A stretch of 64,000 nucleotides of DNA, from contig NZ_AP028461.1 in the NCBI RefSeq assembly GCF_033097365.1, positions 2,232,001-2,296,000 of the forward strand. Direction: 5' to 3'. Positions within the stretch are counted from its first letter, which is position 1. Each line of letters starts with the position of its first letter. A program made the translations under genes and the position numbers. This document shows positions 16,363 to 25,289 of this stretch, in pieces. A model generated the notes under the pieces. That model ran no database searches, was not told the DNA's origin, and was given only the letters and a program-made list of their open reading frames with translations. This DNA comes from Actinoplanes sichuanensis. Lineage in GTDB: Bacteria > Actinomycetota > Actinomycetes > Mycobacteriales > Micromonosporaceae.

Positions 16363-17582
16363 TGAGTTTTCACGTCGACTCCGAGACCGGCCGGCTCCGG
16401 CAGGTGATCCTGCACCGTCCCGGCGTCGAACTCAGCCGGCTCACCCCCGACAACGTCCGTGACCTGCTCTTCGACGACATCCTGTGGGCGAAACGGGCCC
16501 GCGAGGAGCACGACGCGTTCGCCGAGGTGCTGCGCGAGCGCGGGGTCAAGGTGCACTACTTCGCCCGGCTGCTCGCCGACGTGCTGGACATCCCGTCCGC
16601 CCGCAACTGGGTGCTGGACCGGATCATCACCGACGACACGGTCGGCCCGACCCTGGCCACCCCGCTGCGCCGGCTTGCCGAGCAGGCCGAGAGCGAGAGA
16701 CTCGCCGACTACCTGATCGGCGGTGTCCTCAAGAACGAGCTGGCCGGGTTCACCGTGAACAGCCTGCGCTGGGAACTGATGAGCGCCGACGACTTCGTGC
16801 TCACCCCGCTGCCCAACCACCTGTTCCAGCGGGACAACTCGGCGTGGATCTACGGCGGTGTCAGCATCAACCCGATGGCGATGCCGGCCCGGCTGCGCGA
16901 GTCGGTGCACAGCGCGGCCATCTACCGGTTCCACCCGATGTTCAACCTGTCCGACTTCACCGTCTGGTACGGCGGAGACGACGAACCGCACCAGCCGGCC
17001 ACCCTCGAAGGCGGCGACATCCACGTCCTCGGCAACGGCGCGATCATGATCGGGCTGGGCGAGCGGTCCACCGCGATGGGCGTGGAGAACCTGGCCCGCA
17101 GCCTGTTCGCGGCCGGCGCGGCGACCAAGGTGATCGCCATCGAGCTGCCGCACTCGCACGCCATGATGCACCTGGACACGGTCATGACGATGATCGACCG
17201 GGAAACCTTCGTGCTGTACCCGTACCTGCAGGAGTCGCTGCGGTCGTGGACCGTACTGCCCGAAGACGACCCGGACGGGCTCAAGGTGATCCGCAACCAG
17301 GATCTGTTCGCCACCATCGCCGAGACCCTGGGCGTGGACAAGGTCCAGGTGCTGGAGACCAACGAGGACATCCGCGCCGCCCAGCGCGAGCAGTGGGACG
17401 ACGGCAACAACTTCCTGGCCGTCGAGCCGGGGGTGATCGTCGGCTACGAACGCAACGTCACCACCAACACCTACCTGCGCCGGCAGGGCATCGAAGTGAT
17501 CACCATCGCCGGTGGCGAGCTCGGCCGGGGCCGGGGCGGCCCCCGCTGCATGACCTGCCCGATCGAACGCGACGCCGTCTAG
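16362..17582 (+). CDS. arcA: Arginine deiminase
   Basis: The 406-residue enzyme hydrolyses arginine to citrulline and ammonia in the cytoplasm, the first step of the arginine deiminase pathway. Diagnostic stretches are QVILHRPG near the N-terminus, [38 protein letters not shown] with the catalytic His, and [14 protein letters not shown] with the catalytic Cys near the C-terminus. The length is normal for the family. ATG 16362 has AGGAGAG upstream and overlaps the permease stop by 1 nt. Confidence 0.97.
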   Translation: MSFHVDSETGRLRQVILHRPGVELSRLTPDNVRDLLFDDILWAKRAREEHDAFAEVLRERGVKVHYFARLLADVLDIPSARNWVLDRIITDDTVGPTLATPLRRLAEQAESERLADYLIGGVLKNELAGFTVNSLRWELMSADDFVLTPLPNHLFQRDNSAWIYGGVSINPMAMPARLRESVHSAAIYRFHPMFNLSDFTVWYGGDDEPHQPATLEGGDIHVLGNGAIMIGLGERSTAMGVENLARSLFAAGAATKVIAIELPHSHAMMHLDTVMTMIDRETFVLYPYLQESLRSWTVLPEDDPDGLKVIRNQDLFATIAETLGVDKVQVLETNEDIRAAQREQWDDGNNFLAVEPGVIVGYERNVTTNTYLRRQGIEVITIAGGELGRGRGGPRCMTCPIERDAV

Positions 17583-17593
17583 GGGGACCCGCC

Positions 17594-18595
17594 ATGTCGT
17601 TCAACCTGCGCAACCGCAGCTTCCTGAAGGAACTAGACTTCACCCCGCAGGAGTGGAAGTTCCTGCTGAAACTCGCCGCCGAGCTCAAGGCGGCCAAGTA
17701 CGCCGGCACCGAGGTGCCACGGATCTCCGGCAAGAACATCGCGGTCATCTTCGAGAAGACGTCCACCCGGACCCGCTGCGCCTTCGAGGTGGCCGCCCAC
17801 GACCAGGGCGCGCACGTCACGTTCCTCGACCCGGGCAGCACCCAGCTCGGCCACAAGGAGTCGGTCAAGGACACCGCCCGGGTCCTCGGCCGCTTCTACG
17901 ACGCCCTCGAATACCGCGGCTTCGGCCAGGAGAACGTGGACATCCTCGCCCGGTACGCGGGTGTGCCGGTGTGGAACGGGCTCAGCACCGAATGGCATCC
18001 CACCCAGACCCTCTGCGACATCCTCACCATGCGCGAGCACACCGTGAAACACGACAACGAGGTCGCGTTCGCGTACCTCGGCGACGCTCAGAACAACGTG
18101 GCCAACTCGCTGCTCATCGGCGGCGCCATGATGGGCATGGACGTCCGGATGGTGGCCCCGCAGTCCCGGTGGAACCCGGACGAGGTGATCAAGGCGGCGC
18201 AGAGCATCGCCGAGACCACCGGCGCCCGGATCACCCACACCGAGAACGTCGAGGAGGGTGTCCGCGGCGCCGACTTCCTCTACACCGACGTGTGGCTGTC
18301 GATGGGCGAGTCCAAGGACATGTGGGACGAGCGGATCGGGCTGCTCAAGCCCTATCAGATCAACATGGATGCGGTACGGGCCACCGGGAACCCGGCGGTG
18401 AAGGTGATGCACTGCCTGCCCGCCTTCCACGACCGGAACACCAAGGTCGGCCAGGAGATCTACGAGCACACCGGCCTCGAATCGCTGGAGATCACCGAGG
18501 AGGTGTTCGAGTCGCCGTACTCGATCGTCTTCGACCAGGCCGAGAACCGGATGCACACCATCAAGGCGATCATGGTCGCCACCCTGGGGTCCTGA
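17594..18595 (+). CDS. arcB: Ornithine carbamoyltransferase (catabolic context)
   Basis: The 333-residue enzyme converts citrulline and phosphate to ornithine and carbamoyl phosphate, step two of the pathway, or the reverse in biosynthesis. Visible motifs are [13 protein letters not shown] (carbamoyl-phosphate site), [10 protein letters not shown], and MHCLPAFHD with the catalytic Cys. The length matches catabolic ArcB-type enzymes, and placement between arcA and arcC supports a catabolic role. ATG 17594 has AGGGGGA upstream, 11 nt after arcA. The gene overlaps arcC by 1 nt. Confidence 0.95.
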   Translation: MSFNLRNRSFLKELDFTPQEWKFLLKLAAELKAAKYAGTEVPRISGKNIAVIFEKTSTRTRCAFEVAAHDQGAHVTFLDPGSTQLGHKESVKDTARVLGRFYDALEYRGFGQENVDILARYAGVPVWNGLSTEWHPTQTLCDILTMREHTVKHDNEVAFAYLGDAQNNVANSLLIGGAMMGMDVRMVAPQSRWNPDEVIKAAQSIAETTGARITHTENVEEGVRGADFLYTDVWLSMGESKDMWDERIGLLKPYQINMDAVRATGNPAVKVMHCLPAFHDRNTKVGQEIYEHTGLESLEITEEVFESPYSIVFDQAENRMHTIKAIMVATLGS

Positions 18596-19542
18596 TGCGC
18601 CTGGTCATCGCCATCGGCGGCAACGCCCTGCTGGAACGGGGGCAGAAGCCCGACGCCGCCATCCAGCGGGCCAACGCCCTGCGCGCGGTCGCCGCCCTGG
18701 CCCCGCTCGCCGCCGAACACGAGGTCGTCATCACCCACGGCAACGGGCCGCAGGTGGGCATGCTCGCCCTGCAGAGCGCCGCCGACCCGGCCCTGGCCGT
18801 GCCGTACCCGTTCGACGTCCTCGGCGCGCAGACCCAGGGCATGATCGGATACTGGCTGCTGCAGGCCCTGCAGAACGCGCTACCCGGCCGTCAGGTCGCC
18901 GCGATCCTGGACCAGACCCTGGTGTCCGCGGCCGACCCGGCGTTCGGGGCGCCGTCGAAGTTCGTCGGTGCCGTCTACGACGAACAGACCGCCCGCCGAT
19001 TCGCCGCCGAGCGCGGCTGGACCGTCGCCCCGGACGGGGCCAAGTGGCGGCGGGTGGTCCCGTCCCCACAGCCCCAGCGGGTCGTCGAGACCCGGATCAT
19101 CAGGCAGCTGCTCGGCAGCGGCACGATCGTGGTCTGTGCCGGCGGCGGCGGGATCCCGGTCATCCGCGACGACAACGGCCGGCTCACCGGGGTCGAGGCC
19201 GTCGTCGACAAGGACCTGGCCACCGCGGTGCTCGCCGAGGCACTCGAAGCCGACGCGCTGCTGCTGCTCACCGACGTGTCAGCGGTGATCCGCGGGTTCG
19301 GGGGACCGGACCCGCAGCCGATCACCAGATCCACCCCCGCCGAGCTGCGCCGGGAGCGATTCCCGGCCGGCTCGATGGGGCCGAAGGTGGAGGCGGTCTG
19401 CCGTTTCGTCGAACTCACCGGCGATCTGGCAGCGATCGGCGCTCTGGAGGACGCCGCCGCGATCCTCGCCGGTAAGGCAGGCACGGTCGTGACTCCGGGC
19501 GGCGATTACGGCGGCCCGAACGACCTGCGTCCGCCCCGGTGA
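18595..19542 (+). CDS. arcC: Carbamate kinase
   Basis: The 315-residue enzyme transfers phosphate from carbamoyl phosphate to ADP, giving ATP, ammonia and CO2; this is the energy-yielding step of the pathway. It starts [17 protein letters not shown] and shows ITHGNGPQVG, VVCAGGGGIPVI, VEAVVDKDLA and FPAGSMGPKVEA, all typical of the amino-acid-kinase fold. ATG 18595 overlaps the arcB stop by one base, so it is translationally coupled. Two strong hairpins follow the stop. Confidence 0.95.
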   Translation: MRLVIAIGGNALLERGQKPDAAIQRANALRAVAALAPLAAEHEVVITHGNGPQVGMLALQSAADPALAVPYPFDVLGAQTQGMIGYWLLQALQNALPGRQVAAILDQTLVSAADPAFGAPSKFVGAVYDEQTARRFAAERGWTVAPDGAKWRRVVPSPQPQRVVETRIIRQLLGSGTIVVCAGGGGIPVIRDDNGRLTGVEAVVDKDLATAVLAEALEADALLLLTDVSAVIRGFGGPDPQPITRSTPAELRRERFPAGSMGPKVEAVCRFVELTGDLAAIGALEDAAAILAGKAGTVVTPGGDYGGPNDLRPPR

Positions 19543-19557
19543 GTGCGACCACCCCAC

Positions 19558-19584
19558 CGGCGAGCGGTGCAGCGCCGCTCGCCG
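19558..19584 (+). terminator. Hairpin 1 after the arginine deiminase operon
   Basis: Perfect 10-bp stem, CGGCGAGCGG with CCGCTCGCCG, around a 7-nt loop, starting 15 nt after arcC. No T-run follows, which is usual for high-GC actinobacterial terminators. Confidence 0.6.
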
Positions 19585-19588
19585 CGTC

Positions 19589-19618
19589 GGCCCGGCCCGG
19601 ACGCCGCCGGGCCGGGCC
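19589..19618 (+). terminator. Hairpin 2 after the arginine deiminase operon
   Basis: Perfect 12-bp stem, GGCCCGGCCCGG with CCGGGCCGGGCC, around the 6-nt loop ACGCCG. It lies 5 nt after hairpin 1 and 9 nt before the GTG of the next gene. The two in tandem would separate the operon from the metallophosphoesterase gene. Confidence 0.6.
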
Positions 19619-19627
19619 GGCGCCCCC

Positions 19628-20380
19628 GTGAACCGGCCGGCCGTCGTCGCGCACCTCTCCGATCTGCACCTCGGCGCCCACTACGGGTACGCGGTGGACA
19701 GCATCGTGGCGGACGTGACGGCGGCCCGGCCGGATCTCGTCGTGGTCACCGGGGACCTCACCATGCGGGCCCGGACCGAGGAGTTCCGGCAGGCGAAGGA
19801 GCTGCTCGAGCGCCTGCCCGGGCCGGTCCTGGCGGTCACCGGGAACCACGACCTGCCTCTCACGTCGTGGCGGCGGGTGCTTCGGCCGTACGACCGCTGG
19901 AATTCCTGGATCGACGCGGACCCGCAGCCGATCCGCCGGGTCGCAGGTGTGACCGCGCTGGGGTTGTCGTCGATGCCGCGCTGGCGGTGGAAGAACGGGC
20001 GGATCACCGCCCGGCAGACCGACGAGGTGGTACGGGTCCTCGGCGCGGTGCCCAGCGGTGACGTCCGGCTGCTCGCCCTGCACCATCCGCCGCTGGCCAC
20101 CGGAACGGCCGCGCTGATCGGCCGGGAGCGGCTGCTCGACGCGGTCCGCGACGCCCGGGTCGACCTGGTGTTGGCCGGGCACACCCACGTGCCGGACGTG
20201 ACCTTCCGCGCCGGCACCGCCTTCGTCGTCGCCGGGACCGCCACCAGCCGCCGGCTGCGCGGCACCGGCTGCTCGTGGAGCCTGATCAGCGTCCGCCCGG
20301 GCGAGGTGACGGTCCGCGAGCGGGTGCTGGGCCCGGACGGCTGGCGCCCCGGCCGAATCACCGAGAATGTCGGAGGGTGA
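19628..20380 (+). CDS. Calcineurin-like metallophosphoesterase
   Basis: A 250-residue cytoplasmic metallophosphoesterase with the metal-binding blocks in order: HLSDLHLG, VVTGDLT, VTGNHD, a single His in ALHHPPLA, and LAGHTHVPD. This is the layout of small calcineurin-like phosphodiesterases related to the CpdA type. The natural substrate could be cAMP, another nucleotide or a lipid and cannot be decided. GTG 19628 is used; the N-terminus (NRPAVVAHLSDLH) fits the fold start. No Shine-Dalgarno is evident. Confidence 0.88.
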   Translation: MNRPAVVAHLSDLHLGAHYGYAVDSIVADVTAARPDLVVVTGDLTMRARTEEFRQAKELLERLPGPVLAVTGNHDLPLTSWRRVLRPYDRWNSWIDADPQPIRRVAGVTALGLSSMPRWRWKNGRITARQTDEVVRVLGAVPSGDVRLLALHHPPLATGTAALIGRERLLDAVRDARVDLVLAGHTHVPDVTFRAGTAFVVAGTATSRRLRGTGCSWSLISVRPGEVTVRERVLGPDGWRPGRITENVGG

Positions 20381-20417
20381 TCGTTCCGATCGCGGGTGCC
20401 GGAGCGCTGCCGGAGGC

Positions 20418-20906
20418 TCAGTGCAGCAGGGTCTTCAGCAGGATCAGGGCGGCGCCGAAGGCTCCGGCCGTCAGGGTGGAGACCACGCGCTCCATCGGGT
20501 GTAGGCGACCTTTCGCGCCGATCCACCAGCCGGCCACACACAGCAGGCCGGTCGTGCACATCAGGGACGCGATCTCGGCCGTCTCCTGGGTGGCGCCGGC
20601 CAGCCGGACCGAACCCAGCACCAGCAGCGGCAGGATGCTCGCCGTCACCATCTCCCAGCCGCTGGTCAGCTGGTGGCGCACCGTGTGCCAGGTCGGCCGG
20701 TGGCCCTCGTGGATGCGTTCGGCGACGATCCGCGCATAGCGTTCGGCCAGCCAGTAGATGGTCAGCGTGACCACGACCGCGATCGTCGTCCGCCATGCCG
20801 TCGCCGCGTGCGAGGCCACCAGCACGGCCGCCCCGACGATCAGTCCGTAGATGCCGGAGGCGGTGGCCTCCTCGGTCTCGTGCCGCAGCCGAAGCCAGAT
20901 CGGCAT
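20418..20906 (-). CDS. Small integral membrane protein of unknown function
   Basis: A 162-residue protein with four predicted membrane helices. Helix 1 follows the amphipathic start MPIWLRLRHETEEATASGIYG, and the last helices lie near the C-terminus (ASLMCTTGLLCVAGWWIGA, then AGAFGAALILLKTLLH). I do not recognise a named family. ATG 20906 has GGGAGG 5 nt upstream, so longer in-frame extensions are unlikely. The start is 52 nt from the palindrome at 20959-20975, which it shares with the divergent Rv1733c-like gene. Confidence 0.7.
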   Translation of the reverse strand: MPIWLRLRHETEEATASGIYGLIVGAAVLVASHAATAWRTTIAVVVTLTIYWLAERYARIVAERIHEGHRPTWHTVRHQLTSGWEMVTASILPLLVLGSVRLAGATQETAEIASLMCTTGLLCVAGWWIGAKGRLHPMERVVSTLTAGAFGAALILLKTLLH

Positions 20907-20958
20907 GCCCACCTCCCAGATCCGGACTCGAGCCTCGCCGAGCCGACGCGCGCCTCCC

Positions 20959-20975
20959 TCATCCGGCGGGGATGA
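20959..20975. promoter_or_regulatory. Palindromic GGRTGA-box site between divergent membrane-protein genes
   Basis: Perfect TCATCC-GGCGG-GGATGA. It ends 34 nt before ATG 21010 (rightward, no Shine-Dalgarno) and begins 52 nt from ATG 20906 (leftward, with a Shine-Dalgarno). The sequence is nearly identical to the site at 12232. Confidence 0.7.
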
Positions 20976-21009
20976 ACCGCTGCGCCCCGCCGCGCACGAT
21001 CCTTCGAGC

Positions 21010-21561
21010 ATGTTCGTCCGCAAGAAGAACCCGCTGTGGCGAGGCTCGGACCGCTTCGAGATGGTGATGCTGGTCGGCCTGTTCTCGCTCGTCCTGCTCG
21101 GCTCGCCGGTGCTGGCCTGGTGGGCCGCGGGCACCAGCTACGAGTCCGACCAGCGGGCGATCGCCTGGGAACGCGACAACCTGCGCGAGGTGACCGCCGT
21201 ACTCGACGGCACCGAAGCCGATCTGCGGTCCACCCCGTACTCCGCGCAGGCCGGCTGGACCGCGCCGAACGGGGTCAAGCGCACCGGCCTGATCACCGTC
21301 GACCCCGGCAAGGGACCCGGCGACGAGGTGAAGATCTGGGTCAACAACCGCGGCGACCTGCGAACCAAACCGGGGGACCGCAACCCGGTCGGCAAAGCCG
21401 CCCTCGTCGCGATCGTGATCGTCGCCATCGTGGCCGCCGCCGCCAACGGCCTGCGCCGCATCGGCATGGCCCTGCTCGACCGCTACCGGGCCCGGGCCTG
21501 GCAGCGCGAATGGAGCGAGATCGGCCCCCGCTGGAGCCGAGATCACCGCCCCTTCTCATAG
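21010..21561 (+). CDS. Rv1733c-like two-helix membrane protein
   Basis: A 183-residue protein with two membrane helices: residues about 18-38 (MVMLVGLFSLVLLGSPVLAW) and about 136-158 (AALVAIVIVAIVAAAANGL). They flank an exterior domain containing SAQAGWTAPNGVKRTGLI, typical of the Rv1733c family. In Mycobacterium tuberculosis Rv1733c belongs to the DosR dormancy regulon, but its function is unknown. No DosR-type box is seen here; instead the GGRTGA palindrome lies 34 nt upstream. The start has no Shine-Dalgarno. The gene is followed after 12 nt by an MFS transporter gene, probably in one transcript. Confidence 0.8.
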   Translation: MFVRKKNPLWRGSDRFEMVMLVGLFSLVLLGSPVLAWWAAGTSYESDQRAIAWERDNLREVTAVLDGTEADLRSTPYSAQAGWTAPNGVKRTGLITVDPGKGPGDEVKIWVNNRGDLRTKPGDRNPVGKAALVAIVIVAIVAAAANGLRRIGMALLDRYRARAWQREWSEIGPRWSRDHRPFS

Positions 21562-21573
21562 GAGAGACCCACC

Positions 21574-22989
21574 ATGGTGGAACGGACCACGACCGGGCGC
21601 TTCCCGGTCGGGCTGCGACGCGCGCTGATCGCGTTCGCGCTGGCCCAGTTCATCTGCAGCTTCGCCGGTTCCAACATGAACGTGATGATCACCGACATCA
21701 GCGCCGACCTGAACACCACGGTCCAGGGGGTCCAGCTCGCCATCACGCTGTTCCTGCTGGTCATGGCCGCGCTGATGATCCCCGGCGGGAAACTCACCGA
21801 CATCCTCGGCCGCAAGTGGTGCCTCCAGCTCGGGCTGCTGCTCTTCGGCGCCGGCGCCCTGCTCAGCGCGCTCGCGCCCAATCTGGCCGTACTCGTCGTC
21901 GGCTATTCGATCTTCGAAGGCGTGGGCACGGCGCTGCTCATCCCACCCGTCTACATCCTCACCACGCTGCTCTTCCGCGGCGTCGGGGCGCGGGCCCGCG
22001 CCTTCGGCGCGATCAGCGCGATGGGCGGCATCGGCGCGGTCGCCGGACCTCTGTTCGGCGGTTTCATCGCGTACGCGGTGAGCTGGCGCGCCGCCTTCGC
22101 CTTCCAGGCCCTGATCGTCCTGCTCATCGTGCTGCTCGCCCGGCGTGCCGTCACGGACCCGCTGCCCGCCGACCACGGCCAGCCGTTCGACGTCGGCGGT
22201 GCCGTACTGTCCGCGGTCGGCCTGATCCTGATCGTTCTCGGCATCCTGGCCGCCGACGACGACCCGCGCCTCATGCTCGGCCTGGTGATCGCCGGTGCCC
22301 TCGTGCTGACCTGGTTCTTCGCCACCGTGCGGGCGAAGGAACGAGCCGGCCGGGAACCGCTGCTGCCCACCGTCCTGTTCCGAAACCGGGCCTCCAACCT
22401 GGGCCTGGTCACCCAGAACATGCAGTGGCTCATGGTGATGGGCACGTCGTTCGTGGTCTCCACGTATCTGCAGGTGGTCAAGGGCTACAACGCCATCGAG
22501 ACCGGCGCCGTCTTCACCGCCACCACCGTCGGCGTCCTGCTGTCCTCGCTGGCGGCCGAACGGATGGCCCGCCGCCGCCCGCAGCGCACCCTGATCATCG
22601 CCGGTTTCGCCGTCACCGTCGCCGGCATCGCCCTGCTGCTGACCCTGGGCAGCGCCGCCGACGGCATCTGGTCGATGGTGCCCGGCCTGTTCGTCATCGG
22701 TCTCGGTCTGGGCGGCATGCTCACCCCGTCGGTGAACGTGGTCCAGTCCAGCTTCGGCGAAGACCTCCAGGGCGAGATCTCCGGCCTGTCCCGCAGCATC
22801 TCCAACCTGGGTTCGTCACTGGGCGCGGCCCTGGCCGGAACCATTCTGGTCGCCGGAGTGGACAGCACCCACCCGAACCGCGCCTACCTCTGGGCGATGC
22901 TCGCGGTGGCCGCCGCCGGTCTGGTCGGCCTGACCGCCGCCTGGTTCCTGCCCCGGACCCGCCCCACCACCGACGCCCCGCGAGTTTGA
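21574..22989 (+). CDS. MFS transporter, DHA2-type drug/proton antiporter family
   Basis: A 471-residue major facilitator with about 14 helices, the DHA2 (EmrB/QacA) layout. It has GGKLTDILGRKWCLQLG (motif A) after helix 2 and GAISAMGGIGAVAGPLFGGF (motif C-like) in helix 5, the mark of antiporters. It probably exports a small hydrophobic compound in exchange for protons; the substrate is unknown. ATG 21574 has AGGAGAG upstream. It likely shares a transcript with the Rv1733c-like gene. Confidence 0.87.
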   Translation: MVERTTTGRFPVGLRRALIAFALAQFICSFAGSNMNVMITDISADLNTTVQGVQLAITLFLLVMAALMIPGGKLTDILGRKWCLQLGLLLFGAGALLSALAPNLAVLVVGYSIFEGVGTALLIPPVYILTTLLFRGVGARARAFGAISAMGGIGAVAGPLFGGFIAYAVSWRAAFAFQALIVLLIVLLARRAVTDPLPADHGQPFDVGGAVLSAVGLILIVLGILAADDDPRLMLGLVIAGALVLTWFFATVRAKERAGREPLLPTVLFRNRASNLGLVTQNMQWLMVMGTSFVVSTYLQVVKGYNAIETGAVFTATTVGVLLSSLAAERMARRRPQRTLIIAGFAVTVAGIALLLTLGSAADGIWSMVPGLFVIGLGLGGMLTPSVNVVQSSFGEDLQGEISGLSRSISNLGSSLGAALAGTILVAGVDSTHPNRAYLWAMLAVAAAGLVGLTAAWFLPRTRPTTDAPRV

Positions 22990-23011
22990 CGATCATCGCT
23001 ATTTTGGGGGC

Positions 23012-23437
23012 ATGCGGCGCGGGGTGGGCTTCGGTGAGTTCGTATTGAACGCCATGTTGACCGTCCTGGTGGGAACGATCCTCGTCTGCGGTGGCCTGCT
23101 GCTGTATCACGGCGCCGATCCGATGGCGGCGTATTTCACCGGCACGCCCGGCCACTTCACGGCGTCGACCTGTGAGTGGCTCGACGACGTGCCGGGTGCC
23201 GACGGGTATGAATGTCGCGGCGTGTTCACCGGCGAGGGGTTGCGCCTCGAGGACGTGCGTCTCGACGAGCGGTTCGGCCACGAGCCGGAACCGGTGACGG
23301 CGGTGGTGTCGGGACCGGACGCCGACACCGCTCACCCGCCGGGACTGGGCCTGCTCGGCCGGTTCGGCTCCGGCATCCTGATGACCGGCATCGGCCTGTG
23401 GGCGATGCGGGGCTTCCTCCGGGCGGCTCAGGACTGA
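23012..23437 (+). CDS. Hypothetical membrane protein
   Basis: A 141-residue protein with one N-terminal helix (LTVLVGTILVCGGLLLYHGA) and one C-terminal helix (GRFGSGILMTGIGLWAMRG). The domain between is probably extracytoplasmic and contains two Cys (STCEWLDDVPGADGYEC) that could form a disulfide. I do not recognise a family. ATG 23012 is 22 nt after the MFS gene; TTTTGGGGGC precedes it. The 3' end overlaps the convergent YihY gene by 10 nt. Confidence 0.6.
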   Translation: MRRGVGFGEFVLNAMLTVLVGTILVCGGLLLYHGADPMAAYFTGTPGHFTASTCEWLDDVPGADGYECRGVFTGEGLRLEDVRLDERFGHEPEPVTAVVSGPDADTAHPPGLGLLGRFGSGILMTGIGLWAMRGFLRAAQD

Positions 23438-24351
23438 GCGGGCGGGGTCCGCAGGGTGTAGGTGATGTCGGTGGCCGGGAGGCGTTCCTGCTCACGGGCC
23501 AGCAGCAGCATGGCCCGGGCGTCGGCCTCGGTGGGGCGGGCCGGGTCGAGAGCCCGCGGCCACAACCGGGCGTGCCGGACGGCGGCGATCTCGGCCGCCA
23601 GCACCAGGACGTTGCTCAGCAGGTAGAGCAGGGTGAAGAAGCCGGCCACGGTGGCGAAACCGCCGTAGATCCGGCCGGCGCCGCGGACCAGTTCGGGCAG
23701 GACGGTGGCGCCGAGAGTGAGCACCCCGGTGACCCCGACCGCGCCGATCGCCGCGGCCGGCCACAACGAGCGCAGCGGCGCCGGCCGCATCAGCAGGATC
23801 CGGGCCGTGCCCAGCAGCACGAGGCTGGTCACCACCCACGATCCGGCGACGGCGAGCGGGGCGGGCGCGACCACGGTGAGACCGCCGATGGCCACCGTCC
23901 CGGCGACGACGACCGCCAGGGCGGCCATCGCCCGCAGGTACCTGGAGACGATTCCGGCCCGCCTGCCGAACGGCACGGCGGCGACGTGATTGAGGGTGTC
24001 GTACGCGCTGAGCACCACCCCGATACCCGAGTAGATCAGCCAGACGAGACCGGCGATCAGGGCCGTGTACGACGCGGACAGACCGGCCATCGACGACGCG
24101 ATCCCGGGCTGGAGCGCCGGCGGCACGATCGCCGCGATCAGCTCCTGGCGCAGTTCCGGCCGTCGGGCCAGCGCCTGTGACACGGCCGCGACCCCGAGCA
24201 GCAGCATCGGGAAGAGGCTGAGGAACCCGTAGTAGGTGATCAGCGCAGCCTCGCGGGGCCCGTCATCGTCCAGGTATTTGCAGATCACCGCATACCCGAA
24301 CCCGATCGGGCCCCGCCGTCGTTGCAGGTCGTCGAGCCGCCGCAGACTCAC
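23428..24351 (-). CDS. YihY/BrkB-like membrane protein, copy 2
   Basis: A 307-residue YihY-type membrane protein with the family start (CKYLDDDGPREAALITYYGF, then LSLFPMLLLG) and about six helices. The C-terminus is cytoplasmic and acidic. It is a distant paralogue of the gene at 11261. ATG 24351 overlaps the preceding DUF7144-like gene by 4 nt, making it the third gene of a leftward operon that begins with the lipoprotein at 25170. The role is unknown. Confidence 0.82.
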   Translation of the reverse strand: MSLRRLDDLQRRRGPIGFGYAVICKYLDDDGPREAALITYYGFLSLFPMLLLGVAAVSQALARRPELRQELIAAIVPPALQPGIASSMAGLSASYTALIAGLVWLIYSGIGVVLSAYDTLNHVAAVPFGRRAGIVSRYLRAMAALAVVVAGTVAIGGLTVVAPAPLAVAGSWVVTSLVLLGTARILLMRPAPLRSLWPAAAIGAVGVTGVLTLGATVLPELVRGAGRIYGGFATVAGFFTLLYLLSNVLVLAAEIAAVRHARLWPRALDPARPTEADARAMLLLAREQERLPATDITYTLRTPPAQS

Positions 24352-24761
24352 GTGCCGTACGCGTCGGCCACCTCGTCACCGTGGGCGGCGGCGGCCCACG
24401 CGACGACGGCGGCGAGCCCGAGCGCGACCACCGACCAGATCGGGTGGGCCGGCGCAAACGTGAAGTTGACCAGCGACGACACGCCCGCGAACAGAATGGC
24501 CGTGAGTCGGGCCCAGAACCGCCCGCGGATCAGCCCGACCCCGGTGACGATCGCGATCGTGCCGAACACCACGTGGGTCCAGCCGAGGACCGTCATCGAG
24601 ACGGGCAGCAGCAGGTCGGAGCGGGTGCCGGCGAGCACCTCCGGCCGGATCAGGCCGATCGAGCCGGCGTACAGGTGGACCGTGCCGAGCAGTACGAGCA
24701 TCACGCCGCCGAAGAGGACCCAGGCGGTCCATCCGGTCGCCCGGCTGTGTTGGACGGGCAT
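24348..24761 (-). CDS. DUF7144-like four-helix membrane protein, copy 2
   Basis: A 137-residue, four-helix membrane protein of the same type as the genes at 7531 and 29183, recognisable by VLGWTHVVFGTIAIVTGVGL and GRFWARLTAI. The start is ATG 24761 with GAGGGGG upstream; the longer in-frame form has no support. It lies 10 nt after the lipoprotein gene and overlaps the YihY gene by 4 nt. No function is known. Confidence 0.72.
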   Translation of the reverse strand: MPVQHSRATGWTAWVLFGGVMLVLLGTVHLYAGSIGLIRPEVLAGTRSDLLLPVSMTVLGWTHVVFGTIAIVTGVGLIRGRFWARLTAILFAGVSSLVNFTFAPAHPIWSVVALGLAAVVAWAAAAHGDEVADAYGT

Positions 24762-24771
24762 CGACGCCCCC

Positions 24772-25170
24772 TCAGCAGGTTTCCTGAATGGTGGCGCGCA
24801 GGGTCTGCGCACCGGCCCGCACGTCGGCGACGTCCGCCCGTACCACGGAAAGGGTGGTGACGTTGGGGTCGGCTCGGGCCGCGTCGACGCTGGCCGAGAG
24901 CTCGTCGACGGATGCCCGGAGGGTGTCGGCCTGGGCCCCGAACTGCGCCTGTGCGTCGGTGACGAACTGTTTGAGCTGGTCGATCAGCTGGGTGACGTAC
25001 GGCTTGAGGGCGGACAGCCCGTTCTCCGACACGTTGGTGTTGCGGATGTGTTCGACGGTGTTCTGCACGGCCGCGTAGCTCTCACAGACGGCGGCCTGCG
25101 GGGTGGCCGGCTCTCCGGAGCATCCGGTGAGCAGCAGGAGCCCCGCGAGCATCGGGAGTAGTCGTCTCAT
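24772..25170 (-). CDS. Putative lipoprotein
   Basis: A 132-residue exported protein. The N-terminus MRRLLPMLAGLLLLTGCSG is a lipoprotein signal with lipobox LTGC, so the mature protein is probably anchored at Cys17. The mature part is mostly helical, with coiled-coil-like spacing (SYAAVQNTVEHIRN, TQLIDQLKQFVTDAQAQF). It starts at ATG 25170, exactly 35 nt from the palindrome at 25206-25222 and without a Shine-Dalgarno. It heads the leftward operon lipoprotein, DUF7144-like, YihY. Confidence 0.75.
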   Translation of the reverse strand: MRRLLPMLAGLLLLTGCSGEPATPQAAVCESYAAVQNTVEHIRNTNVSENGLSALKPYVTQLIDQLKQFVTDAQAQFGAQADTLRASVDELSASVDAARADPNVTTLSVVRADVADVRAGAQTLRATIQETC

Positions 25171-25205
25171 GTTTCCGAGCGTCCCCGGACAGCGCTGTCG
25201 GCCCC

Positions 25206-25222
25206 TCACCCGCACCGGATGA
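25206..25222. promoter_or_regulatory. Divergent GGRTGA-box palindrome
   Basis: Perfect TCACCC-GCACC-GGATGA. It is 35 nt from ATG 25170 (leftward lipoprotein, no Shine-Dalgarno) and 67 nt from ATG 25290 (rightward DUF6325 gene, Shine-Dalgarno present). It is followed by GGCGCGG, as is the site at 27325. Confidence 0.7.
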
Positions 25223-25289
25223 GGCGCGGGAACACCGGCCGGACCGAGGATCGCAATCGTCGGTGACGCAGATCTGAGGAGTGGAAGAG

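Noticed and set aside
21010..21561. DosR-type control of the Rv1733c-like gene
   Set aside because: No sequence resembling a GGGAC-type DosR palindrome was seen in the upstream region.
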